A DNA stretch of 64,000 nucleotides, taken from Atrina japonica. Its lineage: Eukaryota; Mollusca; Bivalvia; Pterioida; Pinnidae. The translations under genes were made by a program, and so were the position numbers. The notes below the pieces were generated by a model. That model ran no database searches and was not told where the DNA came from. It saw only the letters and a list, made by a program, of their open reading frames with translations. Shown in pieces: positions 45,399 through 58,019 of this stretch (positions within the stretch are counted from its first letter, which is position 1; each line of letters begins with the position of its first letter). The stretch is taken from the NCBI GenBank assembly GCA_030159075.1, contig BROG01000048.1, positions 1,364,001 to 1,428,000 on the forward strand. Reading direction: 5' to 3'.

Positions 45399-46603
45399 TG
45401 TATATTTTCAGGGACTCTAATGATCCACCATCAGTACCAGTGACTCAGTGGTTGTAAATATTATAAACATTATACCAAAGTTACAGTCTGTTTAGGTAGC
45501 ATAGCACAATGGTTTGTGATTTGGCTTCTCACCAGTGCATACCGGTCCCAGCCCTATAATACTTAACATTGATTGTTAAGTGGAGTCTACAGCCCCTTCC
45601 CCTGGCAAAATAAGTCTTATGTTTATAACAATATAAAGAATGATATCTTTCCAGTTAATAGATATTTTTAATTATAAGAAATAACAATAAATATAATCTA
45701 TATGAAATTTTGAAAAAGAGCATTTAAAATGTGATGGAGTATTTAGATATATTTTTCTGAAAATTATCATGGAAGACAAGTGCTTTACAATATCAGTTTT
45801 CAGTGAAAATTTAATCTTTCAATATTTACTTTTTGTGTTGAAAAGAAGATAAATTATAAGCAACGGAAATAACAAAATGAAATATTTTGGAAGAAGTGCT
45901 GATTAATGTACATTTGACGTGTATTTCTCGTTTCTACTATATCAACATTTGTGATCTGTCATGAAAAGGAAAGGAATCTTTGTTACATGATCTTAGCAAT
46001 ATAAAAATCTGGTGTTGAAATATTAAGTCACTTGAATTTTAGATATTAAAACCATCCCCTGAGGTTAATTCTACACACAAAGAAAGCATCAAGCAATTTA
46101 TCTCAAAGTTTTGATAATTTTTTTTTTTATTTTAATATTTGTTAAAAAGTTTTATAGCAGTGGTTGATCTTTTTGTGGATGGCCACCATTATGTTTGTAA
46201 ATATCAGATCCAATGGTATTTGTGGTTTTCCATGTGAGATGAACAGCATGTCAGGTGTATGAATTCTAGATAGTTAATTAGTTATATCACAGGTAATTTG
46301 GAACCAATGTTAAAATGGATGAAATATATAGCCATATTCTATAAAGAATTAGGTTACTTGGATGGCCCCCATCAAATTCAAGTGTCAACAAATCTTATAT
46401 AATCTCTAAGCATATTTTATCTAATGTTGTTTTCTTCAAAATCTTGAATAAGTTTTGAAAAATTAGACTGTTCAATAATGCACATATATTTCATTTATTC
46501 ATTAATGTACACCTATATCCTTAGTGAATTATCAAGCTGTCCGAGTGATAGATCTACATCAATGAGTCCCTTTTTTTGTAAACATACATTAATTACCTAC
46601 GAT

Positions 46604-46638
<35 letters not shown>

Positions 46639-47541
46639 AGAGAGCATGAGAGAGAGAAATCATATTTGATTCCCAATCTTGATCATTCCAGTAAAACAGA
46701 ATGTGACAGTTCCTTTACATGTACCTCTCAGTTGGCATAAGAAATGAGAATCGCAGATCACAGGGTAGTACTCAGGGTTTGAATATCACAGTAGCTGTAA
46801 CTAGTGACCTCTCACTACATTGACATGAGTATATAGCTAAAGTTAAAACTTGTTACATCTCACCTGTAGCTTATATATAGGAATGTATCTGTATAACTGA
46901 AAAAAAACCTTCTTTACAGGTTGTAAAACAATATCAAAGAAAAATGTTTGTTTATCATGATCAAGTTTGAATTTGATGTGCTCTGCCCAGAGTAAATAGC
47001 ATATCATAACAATCTTTCATTTATTTTCTATATTTAGAACTTCCCAAAATGAATTCTTATAGAGTGTAGATTATGTTGTCAGCTCAAAAAAGAAATCATA
47101 TTATCTCTTTCATATATAGATTGATACATCTGCCATTTAAATGTTGTCATTTAATGCTATTACATCTGAGTCAAATTAGGTATGGTATCCAGCTATTTAC
47201 ATATCAAGATCCAAGTTAAGGCTACCTCCTGTTTCATTTCTGTTTCTAATGTCAATCAAAGTTAAAAAATCTATCATCCAACCAATGAAAAAAAAATAGG
47301 ATATATTGTTATCAATCCTTTTTCTATGGTTTTCATGGGACTGAAATTTGGCTCCATTCCCAATGCAAAAATACATGTGGTTTTTTTTCCAACTTGATTA
47401 AAAAATTCCCAATTTGGTCTATAGACTGTGACTAATGAAAAATAGATTATTTCTGAAGGGGGTGAAAAAGGAAATTCCATTGCATGTGAATTTACATATG
47501 TGCTTATTACTTTTCACAATTTGACACTAATTCACATTAAA
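45399..47541. other. AT-rich spacer with a (GT)n microsatellite
   Basis: A (gt)n run lies at about 46608-46635, followed by GA-rich text. 45495-45560 has a tRNA-head-like 'gtagcatagcacaatggttt', which may be another worn SINE. The 68-aa minus frame at 47274-47480 has no motif. Confidence 0.42.
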
Positions 47542-47756
47542 GTTCTCAATTGTGTCGCTAATGGCATTTCCCAAAATTTGCAAAAAAAGGACTAGTTCTC
47601 AATTGTGTCGCCAATGGCATTTCCCAAAATTGGCAAAAAAAGTACTAGTTCTCAATTGTGTTGCCAATGGCATTTCCCAAAATTGGCAAAAAAAGGACTA
47701 GTTCTCAATTGTGTCACCAATGGCATTTCCCAAAATTGGCAAAAAAAGGACTAGTT
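47542..47756. repeat. 53-bp tandem repeat, 4 copies
   Basis: 'gttctcaattgtgtcgccaa' begins copies at 47542, 47595, 47648 and 47701, at exact 53-bp steps. Each includes a hairpin-prone 'gccaatggca...ttggc'. Confidence 0.95.
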
Positions 47757-48934
47757 ATTTAGAGTACTAATCATGCTGTTTTACATAAATTTCATAAAGT
47801 TGGTAGGAAAAAAAAATATTCAAAGTAAACAAAATTCAAGTATATTAAAGGGAGGGACATTTTGGCCCATCACCATGAAAATAAAAATTTGAAAATATTA
47901 TCTACACAGCGTACTCAGCAAATAAGCTTTCAGGATCAGCTGAACATATGAATAATCTTAGATTTAGGAAAAGTAAAACTTAATACAATGTTGGTCCCTT
48001 GGGAAAACAAATTATGTGAAGAAATACATAGAAATGAAAAGCTATTACCTAAAAAAGGCAGACAATCATGTCAAAATTAACTTTATCAGGAATATTATAT
48101 AGCTCAACATATATTCATTTCCTTGTTTTTGTAGAATAAGATATAGAATCTACTTTTGATCATGAACTCACTTAAGTAGAAATATCTTGACATAAAAAGA
48201 CATCATATCACATTTATATGGATCAAATAAGATTCCACTATTTTTTTCAAATTCCTTGAAAACAGTACCTTGTTTTCATTTCTTCTGATAAATTCCAGAA
48301 ATGACACATTAATTTTCAGTGTAATGAGAATTAATTTTACAAAATTTGAATTTAACTTTGATAATGAGCTGACTTATTATAGAGAGTCAAAAGAAAATAT
48401 GGATTTATTGAATCTGATATGCCTATTTGCTGTAAACTGAGGGGCATTTGCGATTCATTGCCATATGAATAATAGATTACATCCGAGTCATTCGTATCCT
48501 CCGAGTCAAATAAATGTTAGATATTCTCAGCTATTTATTTCCTTCATTCATACTAGCATATTGATAATTATTATATGCAGCTTATTCATTGTCTTTAGTG
48601 AAGAAGAATTGATTGAAACATTAGGGTTCACATTCTTGGTTTGAAGACATTTATTTACTGATATTTACAATTAATCTTGACGTTTCAACGGCTAACCAAA
48701 TTCATATTGATAGCCATTAATACAATTTGTTGGTGAAACTTGCTGACTTGATTCAATTTGATTCCTTTATCATCTCATAACCTGTAATTTGTTTCTTTTG
48801 TGTACTTTATATGTAGGCCAAGTCATCAGTTTTCTTCATTCTAGTTATATTTACATACATGACAATGTTTCATAAAAATTCAAAACAATAATCATATGAC
48901 ACAAGATAAAAGGGGGTCCTTCCAACATTTCATA
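47757..48934. other. AT-rich spacer
   Basis: Unique AT-rich sequence, nothing recognised. Confidence 0.45.
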
Positions 48935-51450
48935 CTAACACATTGGACATAGTGAAGACATACTGGTCAAGTGTAAATACATTATGAGTGTAGAAGGAAA
49001 CATTATACATGTAATTACAAGTGTAAACACATGATGGGTGGAAACAGGAAACATTATAACAAGTGTACACACATGATGAGTGTAGAAGGAGACATTATAC
49101 ATGTGATTACAAGTGTAAACACATAATAAGTATAGACACATGATGGATGTAAACAGGTAACATTATAACAAGTGTAAACACATGATGAGTGTAGATAGAA
49201 ACATACATGTAATTACAAGTGTAAACACATAATAAGTATAGACACATGATGGGTGTAAACAGGTAACATTATAACAAGTGTACACACATGATGAGTGTAG
49301 AAGGAGACATTATACATGTGATTACAAGTGTAAACACATAATAAGTATAGACACATGATGGATATAAACAGGTAACATTATAACAAGTGTAAACACATGA
49401 TGAGTGTAGAAGGAGACATTATACATGTGATAACAAGTGTAAACACATAACAAGTGTAAACACATGATGGATGTAAACAGGAAACATTATAACAAGTGTA
49501 CACACATGATGAGTGTAGAAGGAGACATTATACATGTAATTACAAGTGTAAACACATAATAAGTATAGACACATGATGGATGTAAACAGGTAACATTATA
49601 ACAAGTGTAAACACATGATGAGTGTAGAAGGAGACATTATACATGTGATTACAAGTGTAAACACATAACAAGTGTAAACACATGATGGATGTAAACAGGA
49701 AACATTATAACAAGTGTACACACATGATGAGTGTAGAAGGAGACATTATACATGTAATTACAAGTGTAAACACATAATAAGTATAGACACATGATGGATG
49801 TAAACAGGTAACATTATAACAAGTGTAAACACATGATGAGTGTAGAAGGAGACATTATACATGTGATTACAAGTGTAAACACATAATAAGTATAGACACA
49901 TGATGGATGTAAACAGGTAACATTATAACAAGTGTAAACACATGATGAGTGTAGAAGGAGACATTATACATGTGATTACAAGTGTAAACACATAATAAGT
50001 ATAGACACATGATGGATGTAAACAGGTAACATTATAACAAGTGTAAACACATAATGAGTGTAGAAGAAAACATTATACATGTGATTACAAGTGTAAACAC
50101 ATAACAAGTGTAAACACATGATGGGTATAAACAGGAAACATTATAACAAGTGTACACACATGATGAGTGTAGATAGAAACATACATGTAATTACAAGTGT
50201 AAACACATAATAAGTATAGTCACATGATGGGTGTAAACAGGTAACATTATAACAAGTGTACACACATGATGAGTGTAGATAAAAACATACATGTAATTAC
50301 AAGTGTAAACACATAATAAGTATAGACACATGATGGATGTAAACAGGTAACATTATAACAAGTGTACACACATGATGAGTGTAGATAGAAATATACATGT
50401 AATTATAAGTGTAAACACATAATAAGTATAGACACATGATGGGTGTAAACAGGTAACATTATAACAAGTGTAAACACATGATGAGTGTAGATAGAAACAT
50501 ACATGTAATTACAAGTGTAAACACATAATAAGTATAGACACATGATGGGTGTAAACAGGTAACATTATAACAAGTGTAAACACATGATGACTGTAGGTGG
50601 GAACATATCAAGTAAACAGGAAACACAACAAGTGTAAACACATGAGTAAACAGGAAACAGTATAGCAAGTGTAAATAGAAAACATTATATCAAGTGTAAG
50701 AACATGATAAGTGTATATAGGATACATTATAACAAGTGTAAACAGTCATCAGTAAAATACATGTAAATACATGATGAGTAAATAAGAAAGATGCCAAGTG
50801 TAAACAAATGATGAGTAAACAGGAAACTTAACAAGTGTAAACAAATGATGAGTAAACAGGAAACTTAACAAGTGTAAACACATGATGAGTATAAACAAAA
50901 CATTATAACAAGTGTTAACACATCAGTAAACATTGTGTTATACAGGATGTAAACAGAAAACATTATAACAAGTGTTAACACATCAGTAAACATTGTGTTA
51001 TACAGGATGTAAACAGAAAACATTATAACAAGTGTAAACACATCAGTAAACATTGTGTTATACAGGATGTAAACATAAAATGTTATATAAATACATCATA
51101 CACATTGTAAATACCATGTGTTATACAGGATGTAAACATAAAATGTTATATAAATACATTACACACATTGTAACCACTGTTATACAGGATGTAAACATGA
51201 AATGTTATATAAATACATTACACACATTGTAAACATTATGTGTTATACAGGATGTAAACATAAAATGTTATATAAATACATTACACACATTATAACCACT
51301 GTTATACAGGATGTAAACATAAAATGTTATATAAATACATTACACACATTGTAACCACTGTTATATAGGATGTAAACATGAAATGTTATATAAATACATT
51401 ACACACATTGTAAACATTATGTGTTATATGGGGTGTAAACATGAACCTAT
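48935..51450. repeat. 2.5-kb minisatellite with a 107-109-bp higher-order period
   Basis: Subunits around 'acaagtgtaaacacatgatg' vary (aataagtatagacac, atggatgtaaacaggtaaca, gagtgtagaaggagacatta). The marker 'gatgagtgtaga' steps at 49075, 49183, 49290, 49399, 49508 and 49617. After about 50600 the order degrades, and from about 50900 a different unit of about 60 bp (gttatacaggatgtaaacat) takes over. Minus frames here are by-products. Confidence 0.94.
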
Positions 51451-51805
51451 CTCATTAAAGCAAGAATACAAATAATTGATGGATTTACATGTTGAATGTA
51501 CATTTAACTTGCAGCCTGCAAGTATGAGTCGAATAAATGTAGAAATATTGCAGCTATGTTAATTTTTTGGAGGTGATCAGATATGTGATATGAATTTTGC
51601 AAGGCACATTCTGAAAAAAGTCACAGAACTTTGCTGATAATATAGGTGTGTTGATAGCTTGTATGGTGATTTAGTACAATGTCTATATGATACGAGATTA
51701 CATTTCCAGAGAGACCCTAGAAAAGATTGTAATCAGTAAATAACTTCAAATAAACATTGAATGTTAGAAATTTGTGTGCCTAGTACTAGGAATTTTAGGG
51801 ATTGG
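51451..51805. other. AT-rich spacer
   Basis: Nothing recognised. Confidence 0.45.
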
Positions 51806-52050
51806 CATATGGTGCCTCTGTGACTGATTGATTAGAGCATTGCACCATGAAGTCTCTCACTTATGGTCAGCACAGGTTCGACCCCAGCTGTCAGTTTGTC
51901 AGTTTACTTGTAGAAGGTCGGTGGTCTCTTCCCAGGTACATTATAACCAAGTTCTCACCTCCATCATTAAAAACTGGCCACCAATGTATAGCTGAAATAT
52001 TGTTAAGTGTGGCATAAAACACTATTCAAAATTCAAAAGAAAAAGATTGA
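51806..52050 (+). mobile_element. second tRNA-derived SINE
   Basis: The head 'ggtgcctctgtgactgattg' runs into attagagcattgcacc (A-box region). An exact B box, ggttcgacccc, is at 51875-51885. The 3' end has 'ctgaaatattgttaagtgtg' and 'gcataaaacactattcaaaa', the usual tail type of mollusc SINEs. A different body from the SINE at 45118. Confidence 0.75.
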
Positions 52051-53221
52051 CATATTGTTTTAATCCCTAAAATGCAACTGAGTACATTTTTATGGAAGTT
52101 AAATCCAGGATCTTTCAACACATATGAGACTTTTGACTTGGATATTTACTTTCAGAATTCTATTTTACAAAATTTCGAGTAGTAAACTGTCATTTGGGAC
52201 CTTTTTGCAACCTTATATCATGTGATGTGTCTTGTGAAAGAGTGTGTTGTGTAACATACATAAACATTTGGATATTTGATATTTCCCAGAAATCACTTGA
52301 TCATTTCTCTTCACTTTGTGATTACCCCAGGGTCTGGGATTTTTAGTGGTTTTGGGTTATAAACATTTGGATATTTGAAATTTCCCAGAAGTCACTTGCT
52401 TTTTAGTGGTTTGGGGAAATGTAGTTGGGATGGGAACTCAGGATTTTGTAGATAGGTTGGGGGCTAAGGGGTTGTATAAATGGGTTGGGGACTCAGGGAT
52501 TCTGTTGATAGGTTGGGAACTCAAAAAATTCATAGATGAATTGTGGACTCGGGTGTTTTATAGATGGGATGGGAACTTGAAGTTTTGTTGGGGACCCGAT
52601 GCTTTATAGATGGGTTCATAGATTGTTGGGGACCCAGGGGTTTATAGATAGGTTGGGGACTCAGAGTTTTGTAGATGGGATGGATATTAAGGGTTTTGTA
52701 GATGGGTTGGGGACTAAGGGGTTTGTTAATGGGTTGGAAACTCAAAAATGTCATAGATAAGTTGGGGACTTGGGTGTTTTATAGATGGGCTGGGAACTCG
52801 GGGTTTTGATTACAGGCTGGGTACCCAGGGGTTCGTAGATGAGTTGGGGATTCAGGGCTTTTGTAGATGAGGTGGGAACTCAGAGTTTTGTAGATGGGAT
52901 GAGTATTATGCAGTATTGTAAATGGGATGAGTACTAAAGGGCTTTTGTAGATGGGTTGGGTATTCAGAGGTTTTGTAGATGAGATGTATACTAGAGGGTT
53001 TCATAGATGGTTCAGGGATTCAGGGGTTATGTAGATGGGTTGGGTATTCAGAGGTTTTGTAGATGAGATGTGTACTAAGGGGTTTCATAGATGGTTCAGG
53101 GATTCAGGGTTATGTAGATGGCTTAGGGATTCAGAGGTTTTGTAGATGGGATGGGGACTAAAGGGTTTTGTAGATGGGTTGGGGACTCAGATTTTGTAAA
53201 TGGGATCAGGACTGTTGTAAT

Positions 53222-53293
53222 CCAGACCAGGAATCAAACCTGTGACCTCTTGCATGCTAGGCAAGCGTTCTAACCATTGAGCTAAAAGTCTGG
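53222..53293 (-). other. tRNA-Ala(AGC)-like sequence in the left terminal repeat
   Basis: Minus strand, 72 nt: a 7-bp acceptor stem (CCAGACT with GGTCTGG), A box TAGCTCAATGG (53274-53284), a perfect 5-bp anticodon stem CTTGC/GCAAG around loop CTAGCAT (anticodon AGC, 53256-53258), and B box GGTTTGATTCC (53230-53240). The D stem is imperfect. More likely a promoter-bearing tRNA relic than a working tRNA gene. Confidence 0.65.
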
Positions 53294-53335
53294 ACATTAG
53301 GCTCAAGGGTCTAACACTGCCTACATTTTACTACA

Positions 53336-53349
53336 TTCCTCCCTATCTT
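53336..53349 (-). other. purine tract of the TRIM
   Basis: AAGATAGGGAGGAA on the minus strand, directly abutting the 3' terminal repeat. Thirteen of 14 bases are purines. Confidence 0.6.
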
Positions 53350-53482
53350 AATTTTGAGGTCCTTAATTCAGATCTCAGATCCTTAATTCCCATTATGTCT
53401 TGCAGTACCTATCAGTCATGTGAGTGGTACATGCTTTAGGGCAGGGACAGTCATTATCAGATAAGGCGGAAAAATCTGTTTT

Positions 53483-53494
53483 CCGACAAAGCCA
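53483..53494 (-). other. primer-site candidate of the TRIM
   Basis: TGGCTTTGTCGG on the minus strand, one base after the 5' terminal repeat. The matching tRNA is not identified. A small hairpin (cggaaaa / ttttccg) at 53467-53485 overlaps its edge. Confidence 0.45.
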
Positions 53495-53504
53495 ATGTTG
53501 TAAT

Positions 53505-53577
53505 TCAGATTGGGAATTGAACCCTGGACCTCCCGCATGCTAGGTAAGTGTTCTAACCATTGAACCAAAAGTCCAGA
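53505..53577 (-). other. tRNA-Ala-like sequence in the right terminal repeat
   Basis: Same layout as the left copy, with anticodon loop CTAGCAT and B box GGTTCAATTCC (closer to consensus than the left copy), but the acceptor and anticodon stems have more mismatches. Confidence 0.55.
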
Positions 53578-53735
53578 CGTTAGGGCCTAACACTGCCTAT
53601 ATTTTGCTACAGGACTAAGGAGTTTTGTTGATACTTTGGAGACTCAAAGATTTTGTAGATGAGATGGGTACTAAGGGGTTTTGTAGATGGGTTGGGGGCT
53701 CAGGGGTTCCTTAGATGAGTTCAGGAAATTGACTG

Positions 53736-54686
<951 letters not shown>

Positions 54687-54785
54687 GAATGGTGACAAAA
54701 ATAACTAGAATGAGTCATATCAAATATGATGAGACTTTGACCAAGGTCCTGTAATGAGACAGGCATGGCACATTTAAGAACCACA

Positions 54786-55075
54786 TCACTATACAAGTAC
54801 TAATTAGTGACATCACTATACAGTTACTAATTTGTGATGTCTCTGTACAAGTACTAATTAGTGATGTTGATATACACATACTAATTAGTCACATCACTAT
54901 ACAAGTACTAATTAGTGACGTCACTATACAGTTACTAATTAGTGATGTCACTATACAAGTACTAATTAGTGATGTATCTATTCAAGTACTAGTTAGTGAC
55001 ATCACTATACAAGTAATAATTAGTGATATATCTATACAAGTACTAATTAGTGATGTTTCTATACTAGTACTAATT
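54786..55075. repeat. 27-bp minisatellite with palindromic unit
   Basis: The unit includes gtactaattagtgatgtcac. Copies start at about 54797, 54824, 54851 and 54878, to about 55070 (roughly 11 units). actaattagt is a perfect palindrome and g.tgtcac/gtgac.tc pairs across units, so each repeat can form a hairpin. Confidence 0.9.
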
Positions 55076-55119
55076 AGTTCTAGATGCATAACAATAAAGA
55101 AACAACAATTCCAAACAAA

Positions 55120-56210
55120 CATAATATTATGATATGTAGTATGTATCTACTATTTAACATGATATTATGACATGCAGTATGTATCTACTATTAACATGAT
55201 ACTGTGACATGCAGTATGTATCTACTATTAACATGATACTGTGACATGCAGTATGTATCTGCTATCTAACATGATACTGTGACATGCAGTATGTATCTGC
55301 TATTAACATGATACTTTGACATGCAGTATGTATTGCTATTTAACATGATACTGTGACATGCAGTATGTATCTACTATTAACATGATACTGTGACATGCAG
55401 TATGTATGTATTGATATTTGACATGATACTGCTATTTGACACTGTGCATGCAGTATGTATCTACTATTAACATGATACTGTGACATGCAGTAGTATGTAC
55501 TATTAACTATTGACAACAGTATGATACTGTGACATGCAGTATGACATGCAGTATGTATCTGCTATTAACATGATACTGTGACATGCAGTATGTATCTACT
55601 ATTAACATGATATTATGACATGCAGTATGTATTGCTATTTAACATGATACTGTGACATGCAGTATGTATCTACTATTAACATGATATTATGACATGCAGT
55701 ATGTATCTACTATTAACATGATATTATGACATGCAGTATGTATCTACTATTAACATGATATTATGACATGCAGTATGTATCTGCTATTTAACTTGATACT
55801 GTGATATGCAGTATGTATCTGCTATCTAACATGATTTTGTGATATGCAGTATTTATCTGCTATCTAACATGATTTTGTGATATGCAGTATTTATCTGCTA
55901 TCTAACATGATTTTGTGATATGCAGTATTAATCTGCTATCTAACATGATTTTGTGATATGCAGTATTTATCTGCTATCTAATATGATTTTGTGATATGCA
56001 GTATTTATCTCCTATCGAACATGATATTGTGATATGCGGTATGTATCTGCTATCTAACATGATATTGTGATATGCGGTATGTATCTGCTATCTAACATGA
56101 TATTGTGATATGCGGTATGTATCTGCTATCTAACATGTTTTTGTGATATGCGGTATGTATCTGCTATCTAACATGATATTGTGATATGTGGTATGTATCT
56201 GCTATTTTAC
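55120..56210. repeat. 37-38-bp minisatellite (gacatgcagtatgtatctac), about 29 copies
   Basis: Two subtypes: 'gtgacatgcagtatgtatct' at the left and 'gtgatatgcggtatgtatct' at the right, with the change-over at about 55800-56030. A scrambled stretch at 55400-55530 carries partial units. Confidence 0.93.
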
Positions 56211-57089
56211 ATTTTCAGTCTATGAAATGAGGTCAGCAAAGCGATACATATTAAGTACAATAATATTATGTTCTGTTATATAATATCAGTTTTTTTATGA
56301 AATATCTAGTTTTTTACACACCAAATCAATATTTCTTTTTGATTCAGATTATTTTCTCTGACATTTAAAAAGAAAATGTTCCTGAATTTCTCATTCCAAA
56401 AAAAATTTACAGACAACAAAAGGTGCTTTCTACCATTTATTTGTAAAAAAAAAAGTGATTTATTTCATGTCAATAACAGGAAATAATGAAGAGTATGATA
56501 GTTTTTAAAGGGAATGGCCTCATATTCATTTTATTAAATGTACAAACATAAAACTGGATATCAGGTTTACAAAGTAATGTATTATTGAACAAATTAACAT
56601 AACAAATATTAAAAGGTAAAAACCTGCATGTCCTAATTGTTGTAGAGTAAACGTATACTTTCAATTATGGAATATAAAAGTAAGACAGACTTCTGAAATT
56701 GACAGTAAAACAGCAATAAGAAAAGTGGGTAGAATCTACTGACAATGTAACAGGGACGCTACTTGTAATTAGATAATATACTTATTCTATCGACAATATT
56801 TAAGCATTCCATTGTGCATTTATAGTCAAATTGAGCCGAGCCATAGTTAAAAAGAACAGCTGTGTTTGTCGCTTATAGTCACAGAGAGAATGTGCTGGTC
56901 TTGAAGAATGTGTATTAAAAACAAATTTGAAGGTTTTGAATTGATACGAGAATGTGGGATGTAGCAACATTGATCTGAAAATGAATAATTATGTGTTTGA
57001 GTAATTACAAGGAGTTGTATGTATGGGAACTGGAATTATGCAACATACGTTGATCAGGTAGCAGCACACAACCGTTTTTTACCTTGCAG
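56211..57089. other. region upstream of the signal-peptide gene; possible promoter
   Basis: The right half (from about 56820) has noticeably more CpG (gagccgagcc, tgtcgctt, atacgaga, catacgtt) than the surrounding arrays, as expected near a gene start. No TATA box can be assigned with confidence. Confidence 0.3.
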
Positions 57090-57245
57090 TGGTGAAAAAC
57101 ATCAGTATATCTAGAACTGTATGATTTATGTTGGAATTGTATCGAGGAAAACTGACATGCTACAGTATCACGGAGATGTTTTATTGGACGACTTGTCATT
57201 AATTAAAGTGATGGAGATGTTTGATTAATATTTTAGATTCAAGAT
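57090..57245 (+). other. probable 5'UTR exon of the signal-peptide gene
   Basis: Bounded by 'ccgttttttaccttgcag' and 'gtaagtgtac', both strong splice sites, and followed by a 122-bp intron (57246-57367) ending 'ttgtattttttccag'. No open frame joins it to the ATG: the next exon starts with an in-frame TAG just before the ATG. The acceptor could be chance and the true first exon could start inside. On the minus strand the same stretch holds an opposing frame (57083-57199) with its own donor, so strand is not certain. Confidence 0.38.
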
Positions 57246-57373
57246 GTAAGTGTACTGTAGTAACAAGACTCGTCTTTATTTTCTCTCCTTTGACACAGTG
57301 ACGTAAACATTTGTGACAGTGGGATATTGTATATGTTATTAAGATTTCAATTTTGTATTTTTTCCAGTAGAAA

Positions 57374-57458
57374 ATGTACAGACACAGCAGGCGAGTGTGT
57401 TGGATTATGGCTTTCATGTGTGTTTGTGCATCTTTCTTGTCGACAGAAGAAAGTAGCG
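57374..57458 (+). CDS. first coding exon of a secreted or membrane protein (signal peptide)
   Basis: After 'tattttttccag' the exon (from 57368) reads TAG AAA ATG: an in-frame stop fixes the ATG as the start, with A at -3. It encodes 28 residues plus one base: MYRHSRRVCWIMAFMCVCAS, then FLSTEESS. That is a basic n-region, a hydrophobic core at about residues 8-22 and a probable cleavage near residue 24, a clear signal peptide. It ends at GCG|gtgagt, a strong phase-1 donor, as is common after signal-peptide exons of extracellular proteins. The mature protein is not identified. The next exon may be 63884 onward. Confidence 0.62.
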
Positions 57459-58014
57459 GTGAGTACTATCTTGATATTTTCTGCAGATGATATCTCAAAC
57501 TACAATAATTAAGCACATTCAGATAGTGTGTAAAATGGAAGCTCTTCAGGTATAAGTCAGGTGTATTAATTACATGCTGATGGTTCATATGATCGTACAC
57601 ATTATACTTTGTTATGTGTCACAGTTATGTAAAACAACTTCCTGTATTAAATGATGTTGAAGTATTTAACAAGGAATCGGAGGCCGAGTTTGTCATATCT
57701 GATATGTATTTCTTCCAAATAATCCTGTATTTAATTGTCTGTAAAATATATGGAAATCTATATTATTTATAATGGATGTAATGTCAAGTACATGTAACAC
57801 ATAGACACACATTTCAGCATGTTTAGATAGGTTACGATTGTACATGAAATCCACACATACACACACACACACACACTCTTTCTCTCACTCTCTTTAACTC
57901 TTCCATCTCTCTCACACACATGCACACACTCTCTCTTTCTCACTCTCTCACACACACAATTATTGGTGGTTTACCATGTTAGAAGTATACATACATATTT
58001 CATATGTTTTGTCA
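57459..58014. other. start of the long intron, CA/TC-rich tract
   Basis: A mixed (CA)n and TC-rich stretch lies at about 57852-57957. The minus Arg/Glu/Cys-rich frame at 57767-57955 is its translation. Nothing else recognised. Confidence 0.5.
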
Positions 58015-58019
58015 TTCTG

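Larger units (their letters stand above)
53213..53611 (-). mobile_element. TRIM-like miniature LTR element with tRNA-Ala-like terminal repeats
   Basis: 399 bp. Direct terminal repeats at 53213-53335 and 53496-53611 each start TGTTGTAAT and end TACA, and each edge is confirmed because neighbouring bases differ between inner and outer copies. The flanks repeat ggac (53209-53212, 53612-53615). Read on the minus strand, TGG follows the right repeat after one base (primer-site candidate) and AAGATAGGGAGGAA immediately precedes the left repeat (purine tract). The 160-bp interior has no coding capacity. The repeats are about 80-85% identical, so the copy is old. The insertion lies inside the 28-bp array. 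Confidence 0.7.
52405..53735. repeat. 28-bp minisatellite (tttgtagatgggttggggac), split by a TRIM
   Basis: Diverged units with constant 'tagatggg' and 'ggactcaggg'. The array is interrupted at 53213-53611 by an inserted element and resumes at 53612 with 'ggactaaggagttttgttga'. Frames on either strand are by-products. Confidence 0.9.

Noticed and set aside
53222..53577. Two genuine tRNA-Ala genes
   Set aside because: Imperfect D, acceptor or anticodon stems, and location inside the terminal repeats of an inserted element; treated as promoter-bearing relics.
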